Of a stretch of DNA of 64,000 nt, positions 8,304-15,104 are shown in pieces (within the stretch, counting starts at the first letter, position 1; the number at the start of each line of letters is the position of its first letter). Source of the DNA: Actinomycetes bacterium (GTDB taxonomy: Bacteria; Actinomycetota; Actinomycetes; Actinomycetales; Demequinaceae). A program made the translations under genes and the position numbers. The notes beneath the pieces were generated by a model. The model did not search any database, was not told the DNA's origin, and saw only the letters and a program-made list of their open reading frames with translations. The DNA lies in assembly GCA_023411615.1 (NCBI GenBank), contig JAEYOR010000002.1, positions 31,975-95,974 on the forward strand. The letters run 5' to 3'.

Positions 8304-8600
8304 ATGACCTTGAATGCCCGCGAAGGATTGCGACACCTCACTGCCGCGCTCGAAGCGCATCTTGAGGCGGTCGAGCAACGTCGTAGCGCCGAAGACGCAG
8401 CCGTGGATGATGCCTTCGACGCCGTCGCCGCGGCGTTCGAACGGTATGACGAAGCCCTCGACGCGGAGTACGGGGAGTCGCTGCCTCTCCTTCTCGATGA
8501 CGGCGATGATGACGACTTCGATGAGGATGGTCTCGACCCGCACGCCGAAGAGAATGAAGACGATCTCGACGATGACATCGAGGAGTTTGACCTGCGATAG
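8304..8600 (+). CDS. small acidic protein (often labelled 'primosomal protein')
   Basis: 98 residues. The first 55 form an Ala/Glu-rich amphipathic helix pair (HLTAALEAHLEAVEQRRS and onwards); residues 60-98 are an almost pure Asp/Glu tail with DDGDDDDFDEDG and NEDDLDDDIEEFD. Similar actinobacterial proteins are sometimes annotated as primosomal protein, which I think is unsupported: there is no primosome domain. The acidic tail suggests a nucleic-acid mimic or a partner of a basic protein. It lies beside DUF5703 and an aldo/keto reductase, a neighbourhood that I recall from related genomes. Function unknown. Confidence 0.75.
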   Translation: MTLNAREGLRHLTAALEAHLEAVEQRRSAEDAAVDDAFDAVAAAFERYDEALDAEYGESLPLLLDDGDDDDFDEDGLDPHAEENEDDLDDDIEEFDLR

Positions 8601-8630
8601 GTCACGGTGTCAGCTCTTCGGCTTTGGACA

Positions 8631-9593
8631 TCAGCGTCGTTCTGGGTAGCCAATCGGCGGGGCGGAGACGTCGTCGAGGGCTTCGCGAATCGCCGGTGGC
8701 AATGTGAGGTCTTCACATGCCAAGCTCGCGTTCAGCTGCTCTGCCGTGCGGGCCCCGACAATCGCCGTCGCCACACCTGGTGCGTCGCGCACCCACGCGA
8801 GCGCAACTTCGTGTGGGCTCCTGCCCAGTCCTTCGGACGCGGTGCTCAAAGCGGCGACGATCGCAGCCGCTCGGGCCGTGAGATACGGCTCGACAAAGCC
8901 AGCGAGATGATCCGATGCCGCGCGCGAGTCCGCTGGGATCGCATGTTGGTACTTGCCAGTGAGAACTCCGCGCCCAAGGGGAGACCACGCCATCATGCCG
9001 AGGCCGAGCGCGGACGCTGCAGGGAGGACTTCTCTCTCGATCCCGCGCTCGAGCAGGGAGTATTCCATTTGCACCACGGCGGGAGCCGTGGCAGGCCGGG
9101 CGAGTGTCGCTGCTCGTGCGAGAGCCCAGCCCGGGAAATTCGAGAGGCCCACATGACGCGCGCGCCCCGACGTCAACGCGACCTCAAGCGCGTGCATCGT
9201 CTCGTCAAGTGGCGTGATGGGGTCGAAAGCGTGAACGAGCCAGATGTCGACATGATCGGTGCCCATGCGCGCGAGTGAAGCGTCCAACGTGTCGAGCAAG
9301 TTGCCTCTCGAGGCATCGATGATGCCGCCCTCGGGAGTGCGCCGCACACCTGCCTTGGTGCACAACTGCACCTCGTCGCGCGAGAACACCTCGGCGAGGA
9401 GTGAGCCGATGACGCGTTCTGCCTCGCCGTCAGCGTAGGTCGCTGCGGTGTCGATGAGCGTGCCACCAGCGTCGAGGAAGTTTTCAAGCAGAAGGGCTGC
9501 CTCATCGGCTGGTGTGTCACGTGACCAGGTCATCGTGCCGAGGGCCAGGCGTGACACTTCCGCGCCGCGAGCGCCCAATCGCCTGACCTGCAT
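8631..9593 (-). CDS. aldo/keto reductase
   Basis: 320-residue NADPH-dependent (beta/alpha)8-barrel oxidoreductase. The catalytic tetrad is visible: Asp48 and Tyr53 in LIDTAATYADGEAE, Lys80 in LCTKAG, His121 in IWLVHAFDP. The C-terminal cofactor region has IVGARTAEQLNASL. It belongs to the broad AKR11/12/YajO-like group acting on aldehydes or sugars; the substrate cannot be read. A -10 element sits 7 bases before the ATG, so it is probably leaderless. It is convergent with the acidic protein and divergent from uppP. Confidence 0.93.
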   Translation of the reverse strand: MQVRRLGARGAEVSRLALGTMTWSRDTPADEAALLLENFLDAGGTLIDTAATYADGEAERVIGSLLAEVFSRDEVQLCTKAGVRRTPEGGIIDASRGNLLDTLDASLARMGTDHVDIWLVHAFDPITPLDETMHALEVALTSGRARHVGLSNFPGWALARAATLARPATAPAVVQMEYSLLERGIEREVLPAASALGLGMMAWSPLGRGVLTGKYQHAIPADSRAASDHLAGFVEPYLTARAAAIVAALSTASEGLGRSPHEVALAWVRDAPGVATAIVGARTAEQLNASLACEDLTLPPAIREALDDVSAPPIGYPERR

Positions 9594-9600
9594 GCGAGCG

Positions 9601-9606
9601 AAACTA
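9601..9606 (-). promoter_or_regulatory. -10 element TAGTTT (- strand) for aldo/keto reductase
   Basis: Reads TAGTTT on the minus strand, 7 bases before the ATG at 9593; no ribosome site intervenes. Confidence 0.55.
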
Positions 9607-9645
9607 CCCGCCCCATCCTTGTCAGTGGTGGCGGCGCGCGGAAGG

Positions 9646-9651
9646 TAGCGT
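9646..9651 (+). promoter_or_regulatory. -10 element TAGCGT for uppP
   Basis: TAGCGT ends 8 bases before the ATG at 9660. It also decides the start: the alternative TTG at 9651 would overlap the -10 element itself. Confidence 0.5.
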
Positions 9652-9659
9652 TGTGCACC

Positions 9660-10523
9660 ATGACGTGGTGGGAAGCGGCCGTCCTCGGCCTCGTTCAGGG
9701 CCTCACAGAGTTCTTGCCGATCTCATCGTCGGCGCATGTGCGAGTCTTGGGCCCACTTTTGCCGCACGGAGATGATCCTGGCGCTGCGTTCACCGCAATC
9801 ATCCAGTTGGGCACGGAAGCTGCGGTGCTCGTGTACTTCTGGAAGGACATCGTCCGCATCGTGTCGGCGTGGCTGCGAGCGCTCGCGGGTAAAGACGGAC
9901 GTGATCGCCGCGCGCGTTTGGGAGCACACAACGCCGACGCTCGTCTCGGCTGGTGGGTCATCCTCGGGTCTGTCCCCATCGTCGCGGTCGGGCTCACCTT
10001 CCAGGAGGCGATCGAGTCGAGCTTGCGTCACCTTTACATCACGGCGGTTGTGCTCGCCGTATTCGGACTTGTGCTCGGCTGGGTCGACCGCACCCGCCCG
10101 GCAAACCGCGAACTATCCGAGCTGGGGCTGAAGGACGCGGTCGTTCTCGGCTTGGCGCAAGCGGCAGCAGTCGTGCCAGGTGTATCGCGCTCGGGCGGCA
10201 CCATTACCGCTGGCCGACTTCTCGGCCTCACACGCACCGCGGCCGCTCGGTACTCGTTTCTCTTGGCCATTCCCGCCGTCATCGGCTCGGCGGTCTTTGA
10301 GATCGCGACAAACTCGGCGGAGATCACCGAGGCGGGTGGGCCGGGCATCGGCGCGACGGTCATTGCCACACTCGTCGCCTTTGCCGTCGGTTATGCCGTC
10401 ATCGTGTGGTTCCTCCGCCTTGTCACCACGCGCTCGTTCATGCCGTTTGTCATCTACCGCATTGGCTTCGCGGCTCTTATCGTCGTGCTTGTCGCCACCG
10501 GCACGGTTGCCGCAACGGCCTGA
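9660..10523 (+). CDS. uppP: undecaprenyl-diphosphatase (UppP/BacA)
   Basis: 287-residue membrane phosphatase that recycles undecaprenyl pyrophosphate to the monophosphate carrier for peptidoglycan and other wall polymers; loss usually gives bacitracin sensitivity. Both signature loops are present: the first with GLTEFLPISSSAHVRV near the N-terminus, including the catalytic Glu, and the second with PGVSRSGGT in the middle. About eight hydrophobic helices. The start MTWWEAAVLG is placed by homology and by the -10 element; TTG at 9651 has a GGAAGG upstream and is an alternative adding three residues. It converges on the PAC2 gene with only 4 bases between stops. Confidence 0.95.
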   Translation: MTWWEAAVLGLVQGLTEFLPISSSAHVRVLGPLLPHGDDPGAAFTAIIQLGTEAAVLVYFWKDIVRIVSAWLRALAGKDGRDRRARLGAHNADARLGWWVILGSVPIVAVGLTFQEAIESSLRHLYITAVVLAVFGLVLGWVDRTRPANRELSELGLKDAVVLGLAQAAAVVPGVSRSGGTITAGRLLGLTRTAAARYSFLLAIPAVIGSAVFEIATNSAEITEAGGPGIGATVIATLVAFAVGYAVIVWFLRLVTTRSFMPFVIYRIGFAALIVVLVATGTVAATA

Positions 10524-10527
10524 TATG

Positions 10528-11400
10528 TCAGCCTGACGCGGTGCCGGGTCCATCTTCGCGACGGCGCAAGAAGCGTTCGAACTCAGCGGCAATGGCATCA
10601 CCCGATGCCTCGGGCAGGCTCGTCTCGTCCAGGAGCGCTTCAAGCTGTTGGACGTGTTGAGCGATCTCATCATCGTCTTCTGCAAGCTCGTCGGCACCAC
10701 GCTGCCAAGCGGCGGCGTCTTCCGGGAGGTCGCCGAGATCGACCGGGAAGCCGATCAGCCGCTCAAGTTGGCCCATCAATGCGACTGTCGCCTTGGGGCT
10801 CGGGGGATGCGCCACGTAGTGGGGCACGCCAACCCACATTGACAGCACCGTGATGCCTCGCAGCGCCGCCTCGTGGCCCAATACTCCGACAATCCCGGTG
10901 GGACCTTCGTAATCGGACGGCTCAAGTCCGTAGCGACGGCGAGCTGCCGGGTCTTCCGAGGTGACGAAGGTGGGAAGTGGGCGGGTGTGCGGGACATCGA
11001 CAAGCAATGCACCGCATGTGATGAGAGTGGTCACCTCGAGGTCCTCAGCAAAGTCGAGCAACTCATTGCAGAACTGGCGCCAGCGGGTGGACGGCTCGAT
11101 TCCCCGCGCAAGGCTGATGCGACGGTCCGCGTTCGAGACGGCGGCACACGTCGAGATGACGGTGCCAGGCCACGCGATGACTCGCTCGCCACTTGGCAGA
11201 CGCGAGATCGTCGGCCGATTCACCTGGAAGTCGTGATAGTCCTCTGGGTCAAGAGCCCCGTACTCCTGGCCATTCCATACGCGAGCCAAATGGTCGATTG
11301 CATGAGAGGCGGCATTTCCTGCGTCATTCCACCCCTCGAACGCGGCGATCATGATTGACTCGCGCTCTGGGTCGGTGGGTGTGGGCAACGACTCGGTCAT
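10528..11400 (-). CDS. PAC2 family protein
   Basis: 290-residue soluble protein of the PAC2 (proteasome assembly chaperone 2-like) family. Seen: MIAAFEGWNDAGNAAS at the start, TLITCGALLVDVPHTRP in the middle, YEGPTGIVGVLG and VGVPHYVAHPPSPKAT, then a helical acidic tail with AEDDDEIAQHVQQLE. Bacterial members have the fold of the proteasome assembly chaperone but their job is unknown. It shares an overlapping promoter with the divergent HAD gene. The family is unrelated in position to the Pup locus 4 kb away, although both carry a 'proteasome' name. Confidence 0.9.
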   Translation of the reverse strand: MTESLPTPTDPERESIMIAAFEGWNDAGNAASHAIDHLARVWNGQEYGALDPEDYHDFQVNRPTISRLPSGERVIAWPGTVISTCAAVSNADRRISLARGIEPSTRWRQFCNELLDFAEDLEVTTLITCGALLVDVPHTRPLPTFVTSEDPAARRRYGLEPSDYEGPTGIVGVLGHEAALRGITVLSMWVGVPHYVAHPPSPKATVALMGQLERLIGFPVDLGDLPEDAAAWQRGADELAEDDDEIAQHVQQLEALLDETSLPEASGDAIAAEFERFLRRREDGPGTASG

Positions 11401-11406
11401 TCATCC

Positions 11407-11416
11407 AGCCTAGACT
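11407..11416. promoter_or_regulatory. overlapping divergent -10 elements for PAC2 and HAD genes
   Basis: On the minus strand TAGGCT (11407-11412) lies 6 bases before the PAC2 ATG; on the plus strand TAGACT (11411-11416) lies 8 bases before the HAD GTG. The two hexamers share the central TA at 11411-11412, so one melted region would serve both directions and the two leaderless genes cannot easily be transcribed at once. Confidence 0.6.
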
Positions 11417-11424
11417 GCTGAGCC

Positions 11425-12204
11425 GTGACGTCACGTGAACTTCCGGCCGCCGCGCTGTGGGATATGGATGGCACTCTCATCGACTCGGAGCCATATTGGA
11501 TTGGCGCGGAGATGGCGCTCGCTGAGCGCTTCGGTGTCACCTGGACCCGCGAGGACGCTTTATCGCTCGTGGGACGTCCGCTCGATGTCTCCGCCAAGAT
11601 CTTGCAGGCTGCGGGCATTGCCTTGCCGATTGACGCCATCGTCGAGGACCTCCTGGGTCAGGTGACCGCCCGCGCTCGCGCGCACCTGCCGTGGATGGAC
11701 GATTCGCGGCAATTGCTTGAGGCGCTTCACAACGAAGGGATTCCTTGTGCGCTCGTCACAATGTCACGGGGTGACTTCGTTGAGACCTTCCTCGATGCCG
11801 CGGGTGCCATGTTCGACACGGTCGTGACGGGGGATCAGGTGTTGCACGGCAAGCCCGACCCTGAGGCGTACCTCCTTGCGGCGAGGCGACTCGGCGTCAA
11901 CCCCACCGATTGCGTCGCCATTGAAGACTCGGCGGCAGGCGTGCGCAGCGCTCATGCATCGGGTGCGCGCACGATCGGCGTCATTCGCCACGTCGACGTC
12001 CCGCAGCTTGACGGGATCGCACGGGTGACATCACTCGCCGCCGTGACTGTTGACGATGTGCGCGCTTTTGCGCGAGGGGAGATGCCTCACTCACTCGCTT
12101 CCCGGGGCGCTCGTGTGGCCGAGGACGGGCCGAACTCCGGTCGCGGATTCGACGGCGTCGCGGTCGAGGGCAGGGGGAGTGCCGCCAAACTCGGGACACA
12201 GTGA
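11425..12204 (+). CDS. HAD-superfamily hydrolase, beta-phosphoglucomutase-like
   Basis: 259-residue soluble phosphatase or phosphomutase of HAD subfamily IA. Motif I is WDMDGTLIDSEP with nucleophile Asp13 and acid Asp15; an alpha-helical cap follows (about residues 27-90); motif II is LVTMS; motif III Lys is in GKPDPEAYLLAARRLG; motif IV is CVAIEDSAAGVRSA. Substrates in this group are sugar phosphates, phosphoglycolate or pyridoxal phosphate. The normal HAD fold ends near residue 215; the last roughly 40 residues are read from DNA that also encodes, on the other strand, the end of the RecB-like nuclease (114-base convergent overlap), and look like an unselected tail. Confidence 0.9.
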   Translation: MTSRELPAAALWDMDGTLIDSEPYWIGAEMALAERFGVTWTREDALSLVGRPLDVSAKILQAAGIALPIDAIVEDLLGQVTARARAHLPWMDDSRQLLEALHNEGIPCALVTMSRGDFVETFLDAAGAMFDTVVTGDQVLHGKPDPEAYLLAARRLGVNPTDCVAIEDSAAGVRSAHASGARTIGVIRHVDVPQLDGIARVTSLAAVTVDDVRAFARGEMPHSLASRGARVAEDGPNSGRGFDGVAVEGRGSAAKLGTQ

Positions 12205-12945
12205 CTGGAATGAGCACCATCCGCACAGGCGTGAGGGACGAGCAGGGAAGTCACCCCGCTGCGCGCACGAGCGGATATCTGACCAGCGGTCGCGAATCTC
12301 GGCCTCCACTGACGCGACGTCTGCCTCGGTGGGTCGAAGTTCCTTGACTCCGCCGTCACGTAAGTAAAGCAAGCGCATGAGGGCCGGGATGCGGCCGTGC
12401 GCCCGCTTGACGAGCAGTGCGTAGAAGCGCATTTGGAAATCAGCTTGCGCTCCGTATCCCGCACGGGGAGCCGCGCCCGATTTGTAGTCAACAATCCGGA
12501 TCGCGCCGTCGGGCGCCACATCCATACGGTCGACGATGCCGCGCACATGAGGTCCATCGTCAAGGGCCGCCTCGATGCGCAACTCGCGCGCTGCAGGCTC
12601 AAGGCGTTCCGGGTTTTCCAGGACGAAGTATGTGCCGAGCCTGGCCCGAGCGTCGTCAAAGAACTCGTGCCGTGCCGCCGAATCGTCGACGAGAGCGGCG
12701 AGTGCCGGTTGCTGTGCGACCATCGCCTCCCAAGCGGGAGCGAGAAGCTCGCGAGATGCGGTGGGTGTGCGTTGAGCGGGCGGAAGGTCGAACAGATTCT
12801 CAAGCACCGCGTGCACGAGGGTTCCCAAGGTTGCAGCGCGCGATGGCGGCTCCGGAACGCGGTCGATTGAGCGCAAACGAAACATGAGCGGACACTGCGC
12901 GAAGTCGTTCGCTCGAGACGGGGACAGGCCGGGCGGTGCGGGCAT
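12091..12945 (-). CDS. RecB-family exonuclease, PD-(D/E)XK with Fe-S cysteines
   Basis: 284-residue nuclease-domain protein. PD-(D/E)XK elements: His in LGTLVHAVLE, Asp in GIVDRMD, and the IVDYKSG strand, then a QMRFYALLVK helix. Four cysteines (Cys18, then Cys241, Cys244 and Cys250 in CGWCSFQSLC) match the AddB/Cas4-type 4Fe-4S staple that closes the nuclease domain. Stand-alone homologues are common in Actinobacteria and are thought to act in DNA repair. No cas genes are near, so it is not a Cas4. Its 3' end overlaps the HAD gene by 114 bases. Confidence 0.92.
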   Translation of the reverse strand: MPAPPGLSPSRANDFAQCPLMFRLRSIDRVPEPPSRAATLGTLVHAVLENLFDLPPAQRTPTASRELLAPAWEAMVAQQPALAALVDDSAARHEFFDDARARLGTYFVLENPERLEPAARELRIEAALDDGPHVRGIVDRMDVAPDGAIRIVDYKSGAAPRAGYGAQADFQMRFYALLVKRAHGRIPALMRLLYLRDGGVKELRPTEADVASVEAEIRDRWSDIRSCAQRGDFPARPSRLCGWCSFQSLCPEFGGTPPALDRDAVESATGVRPVLGHTSAPGSE

Positions 12946-12951
12946 GCGGCA

Positions 12952-12957
12952 AGCCTA
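12952..12957 (-). promoter_or_regulatory. -10 element TAGGCT (- strand) for RecB-like gene
   Basis: TAGGCT on the minus strand, 6 bases before the ATG at 12945; no ribosome site present. Confidence 0.6.
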
Positions 12958-12987
12958 GGTGAGTCCACTGACAGCGCCCATTGCGGC

Positions 12988-12993
12988 TACCGT
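12988..12993 (+). promoter_or_regulatory. -10 element TACCGT for site-2 protease gene
   Basis: TACCGT ends 6 bases before the ATG at 13000. It lies back to back with the minus-strand -10 at 12952-12957, 30 bases away. Confidence 0.5.
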
Positions 12994-12999
12994 GAAGCC

Positions 13000-14097
13000 A
13001 TGCCAGAAAAGCGCACCCGGGGTCTTGTTGTTGGCCGACTCCTTGGGGCGCCAATCATCGTCCAGCCGAGCACGCTCCTCATGCTCGCGCTCCTGTCGTA
13101 CCTCTTCGCCTCGGCCGCGGGAGAGACCACCACGCGGACCTTGTCGATCGGTTTTGTCCTTGCCGTGTCTCTTATCGCGTCGGTGTTTCTCCACGAGGTG
13201 GCCCATGCGATTGCCGCACGTGCATTCGGACGCAAAGTCACCGAGATCGTCTTGACGCTGTGGGGCGGGCACACGAGCTTCGAGAGCAAGAACCTCACCC
13301 CCTTGGTGAACGGGGTGACTGCGGCCGCCGGGCCGGCGATGAACCTCCTTATTGCACTCGGGGTGCGGGGTGCATTGTTCGTCGTCGATCCAGGTGGCCT
13401 CACGGGGATGGTGATCTCGTACATCGCCTGGGCCAATGTGCTGCTCGCGGTGTTCAACGTCCTACCGGGCATCCCGATGGACGGCGGACGGATCCTCGAG
13501 TCTCTTGTGTGGCGCATCTCGGGGGACCGCAATCGCGGCATGAAAGTCGCCGCATGGGGTGGGCGCGTCGTCTCGGTGGCGGTGCTTGTCTACGCGCTTG
13601 GTGCACCGATCGCTCGGGGCCAGAACCCGACCTTCGTCGATGTGTTCGCCGGGGTCCTCGTGTTTTCCATCCTGTGGCCGTCCGCGTCCGCCGCCTTGCG
13701 TTTTTCTCAGGTGATGATGAAGCGTGACGCATTGAGCGTCGCCACCGTGATGCGTCCCGCCGTCGCCGTGCCATATACCGCGACCGTGGCCGAGGCCCGC
13801 GAGGCGGCTGCTGGTGTTGCGGACGTCATCGTGTTGGGCGCCGATTCCTCTCCCGCAGGGCGTTTCGAAGTCGCCGCAACCGATGTCGTCCCCGAGTCGT
13901 TGCGCTCAAGCACGCCTTTGCAAGCCGTGACGACGCCGTTGCCGCGTGGCGCCCATGTGGACGCCGACGCGGGTTCGGATGTCCTGCTCGCGCACGTGCG
14001 GCAATGGTGGGGCAAGACCGACGCTCTCGTCGCGCTCCGGGCCGACGCCGTCGTCGGCATTGTGCGCCTTGCCGACGTCACGGCCGCTCTGGAGTAG
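13000..14097 (+). CDS. site-2 protease family protein (M50)
   Basis: 365-residue intramembrane zinc metalloprotease. Catalytic HEVAH at residues 65-69 lies in the second hydrophobic segment and the third ligand Asp161 in NVLPGIPMDGGR lies in a later one; about six membrane segments in total up to residue 235. The remaining 130 residues resemble a degenerate CBS pair in the cytoplasm. This is the Rip3-like actinobacterial architecture (S2P core plus CBS). Targets are normally anti-sigma factors or other membrane proteins, none of which is encoded nearby. It is 18 bases upstream of trmI, which has its own -10 element. Confidence 0.93.
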   Translation: MPEKRTRGLVVGRLLGAPIIVQPSTLLMLALLSYLFASAAGETTTRTLSIGFVLAVSLIASVFLHEVAHAIAARAFGRKVTEIVLTLWGGHTSFESKNLTPLVNGVTAAAGPAMNLLIALGVRGALFVVDPGGLTGMVISYIAWANVLLAVFNVLPGIPMDGGRILESLVWRISGDRNRGMKVAAWGGRVVSVAVLVYALGAPIARGQNPTFVDVFAGVLVFSILWPSASAALRFSQVMMKRDALSVATVMRPAVAVPYTATVAEAREAAAGVADVIVLGADSSPAGRFEVAATDVVPESLRSSTPLQAVTTPLPRGAHVDADAGSDVLLAHVRQWWGKTDALVALRADAVVGIVRLADVTAALE

Positions 14098-14102
14098 GCC
14101 CG

Positions 14103-14108
14103 TAGACT
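14103..14108 (+). promoter_or_regulatory. -10 element TAGACT for trmI
   Basis: TAGACT ends 7 bases before the ATG at 14116, in the short gap after the protease stop. Probably drives the trmI-arc-dop transcript without a leader. Confidence 0.6.
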
Positions 14109-14115
14109 TGCCTCT

Positions 14116-15102
14116 ATGGCTTTCCCTGTTCCCACTGGTGCTGACGCGCGCCGCGGCCCATTCCGAGCAGGCGACAAGGTGCAGCTCACCGATCCAAAGG
14201 GACGCCACCACACAATCGTGCTGACCGAAGGCAAGACCTTCCACACGCATCGGGGCCAGTTCCACCACGACGATCTCATCGGTGCCGCTGAGGGAACAGT
14301 CATTCGCAATACGGCTGGTGTCGATTACGTGGCACTTCGCCCCTTGCTGAGCGACTATGTGCTGTCGATGCCGCGCGGTGCCGCCGTCGTCTACCCCAAA
14401 GACTCTGCCCAGATCGTCGGCTACGCAGACCTCTACCCGGGTGCACGTGTTCTCGAGGCAGGCGTCGGTTCCGGAGCCCTCACGATGAGCCTGTTGCGCG
14501 CAATCGGCGACGGTGGTGTGCTGACGTCTGTAGAGCGTCGGGAAGACTTCGCCGATATTGCCCGCGCAAACGTCGAGTCCTTCTTTGGTGGCCCACACCC
14601 TGCATGGACCCTTGAGGTGGGTGATTTTGACGATCACGCCCGGCGCATGGCACCCGGCTCGGTCGATCGCGTCATCCTTGACATGCTCGCACCGTGGGAG
14701 AACCTCGACGCGGCGGCTCACGTACTCGCTCCCGGAGGCGTGTTTCTCGCATACGTGGCGACAACGACCCAGTTGTCGCGGCTTGCCGAGGATCTCAAGG
14801 CCACCGGTGACTTCACCGAACCCCATGCATGGGAGACGATGGCGCGAACGTGGCACCTCGAAGGTTTGGCGGTGCGACCAAATCACCGCATGGTGGGACA
14901 CACAGGATTCCTCCTCACAACACGGAGGATGGCACCCGGGGTGGCCGCGCCGCTGCGCCACCGCCGTCCCGCCAAGGGGTCATATCCCACTGATCAAGAA
15001 TGGTCTCCTGAGGACCTGGGCGAGCGGCCCGTGTCCGACAAGAAGGTCCGCAAAGTACGGCGCGATGTTGTAGGGACAACCAGCGCCACCGGAGAGGAGT
15101 GA
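14116..15102 (+). CDS. trmI: tRNA (adenine-N1)-methyltransferase TrmI
   Basis: 328-residue SAM-dependent enzyme that makes m1A58 in the T loop of tRNAs. The N-terminal domain (1-75) has FRAGDKVQLTDPKGRHH; the SAM motif is VLEAGVGSGALTM, followed by SVERREDF, the acidic VGDFDDHA and motif IV ILDMLAPWENL. Bacterial TrmI proteins are usually about 280 residues; this one has a basic C-terminal tail of about 45 residues ending DKKVRKVRRDVV. trmI is the usual upstream neighbour of arc in Actinobacteria and its stop runs into the arc start region. Confidence 0.95.
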   Translation: MAFPVPTGADARRGPFRAGDKVQLTDPKGRHHTIVLTEGKTFHTHRGQFHHDDLIGAAEGTVIRNTAGVDYVALRPLLSDYVLSMPRGAAVVYPKDSAQIVGYADLYPGARVLEAGVGSGALTMSLLRAIGDGGVLTSVERREDFADIARANVESFFGGPHPAWTLEVGDFDDHARRMAPGSVDRVILDMLAPWENLDAAAHVLAPGGVFLAYVATTTQLSRLAEDLKATGDFTEPHAWETMARTWHLEGLAVRPNHRMVGHTGFLLTTRRMAPGVAAPLRHRRPAKGSYPTDQEWSPEDLGERPVSDKKVRKVRRDVVGTTSATGEE

Positions 15103-15104
15103 CG

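Noticed and set aside
10528..11400. PAC2 protein as part of a proteasome system with the Pup locus
   Set aside because: Name similarity only; the gene is separated, divergently organised and no proteasome genes are present.
12091..12945. Cas4 nuclease / CRISPR association
   Set aside because: The Fe-S nuclease motif is shared with AddB-like repair proteins; no repeats or cas genes are in the window.
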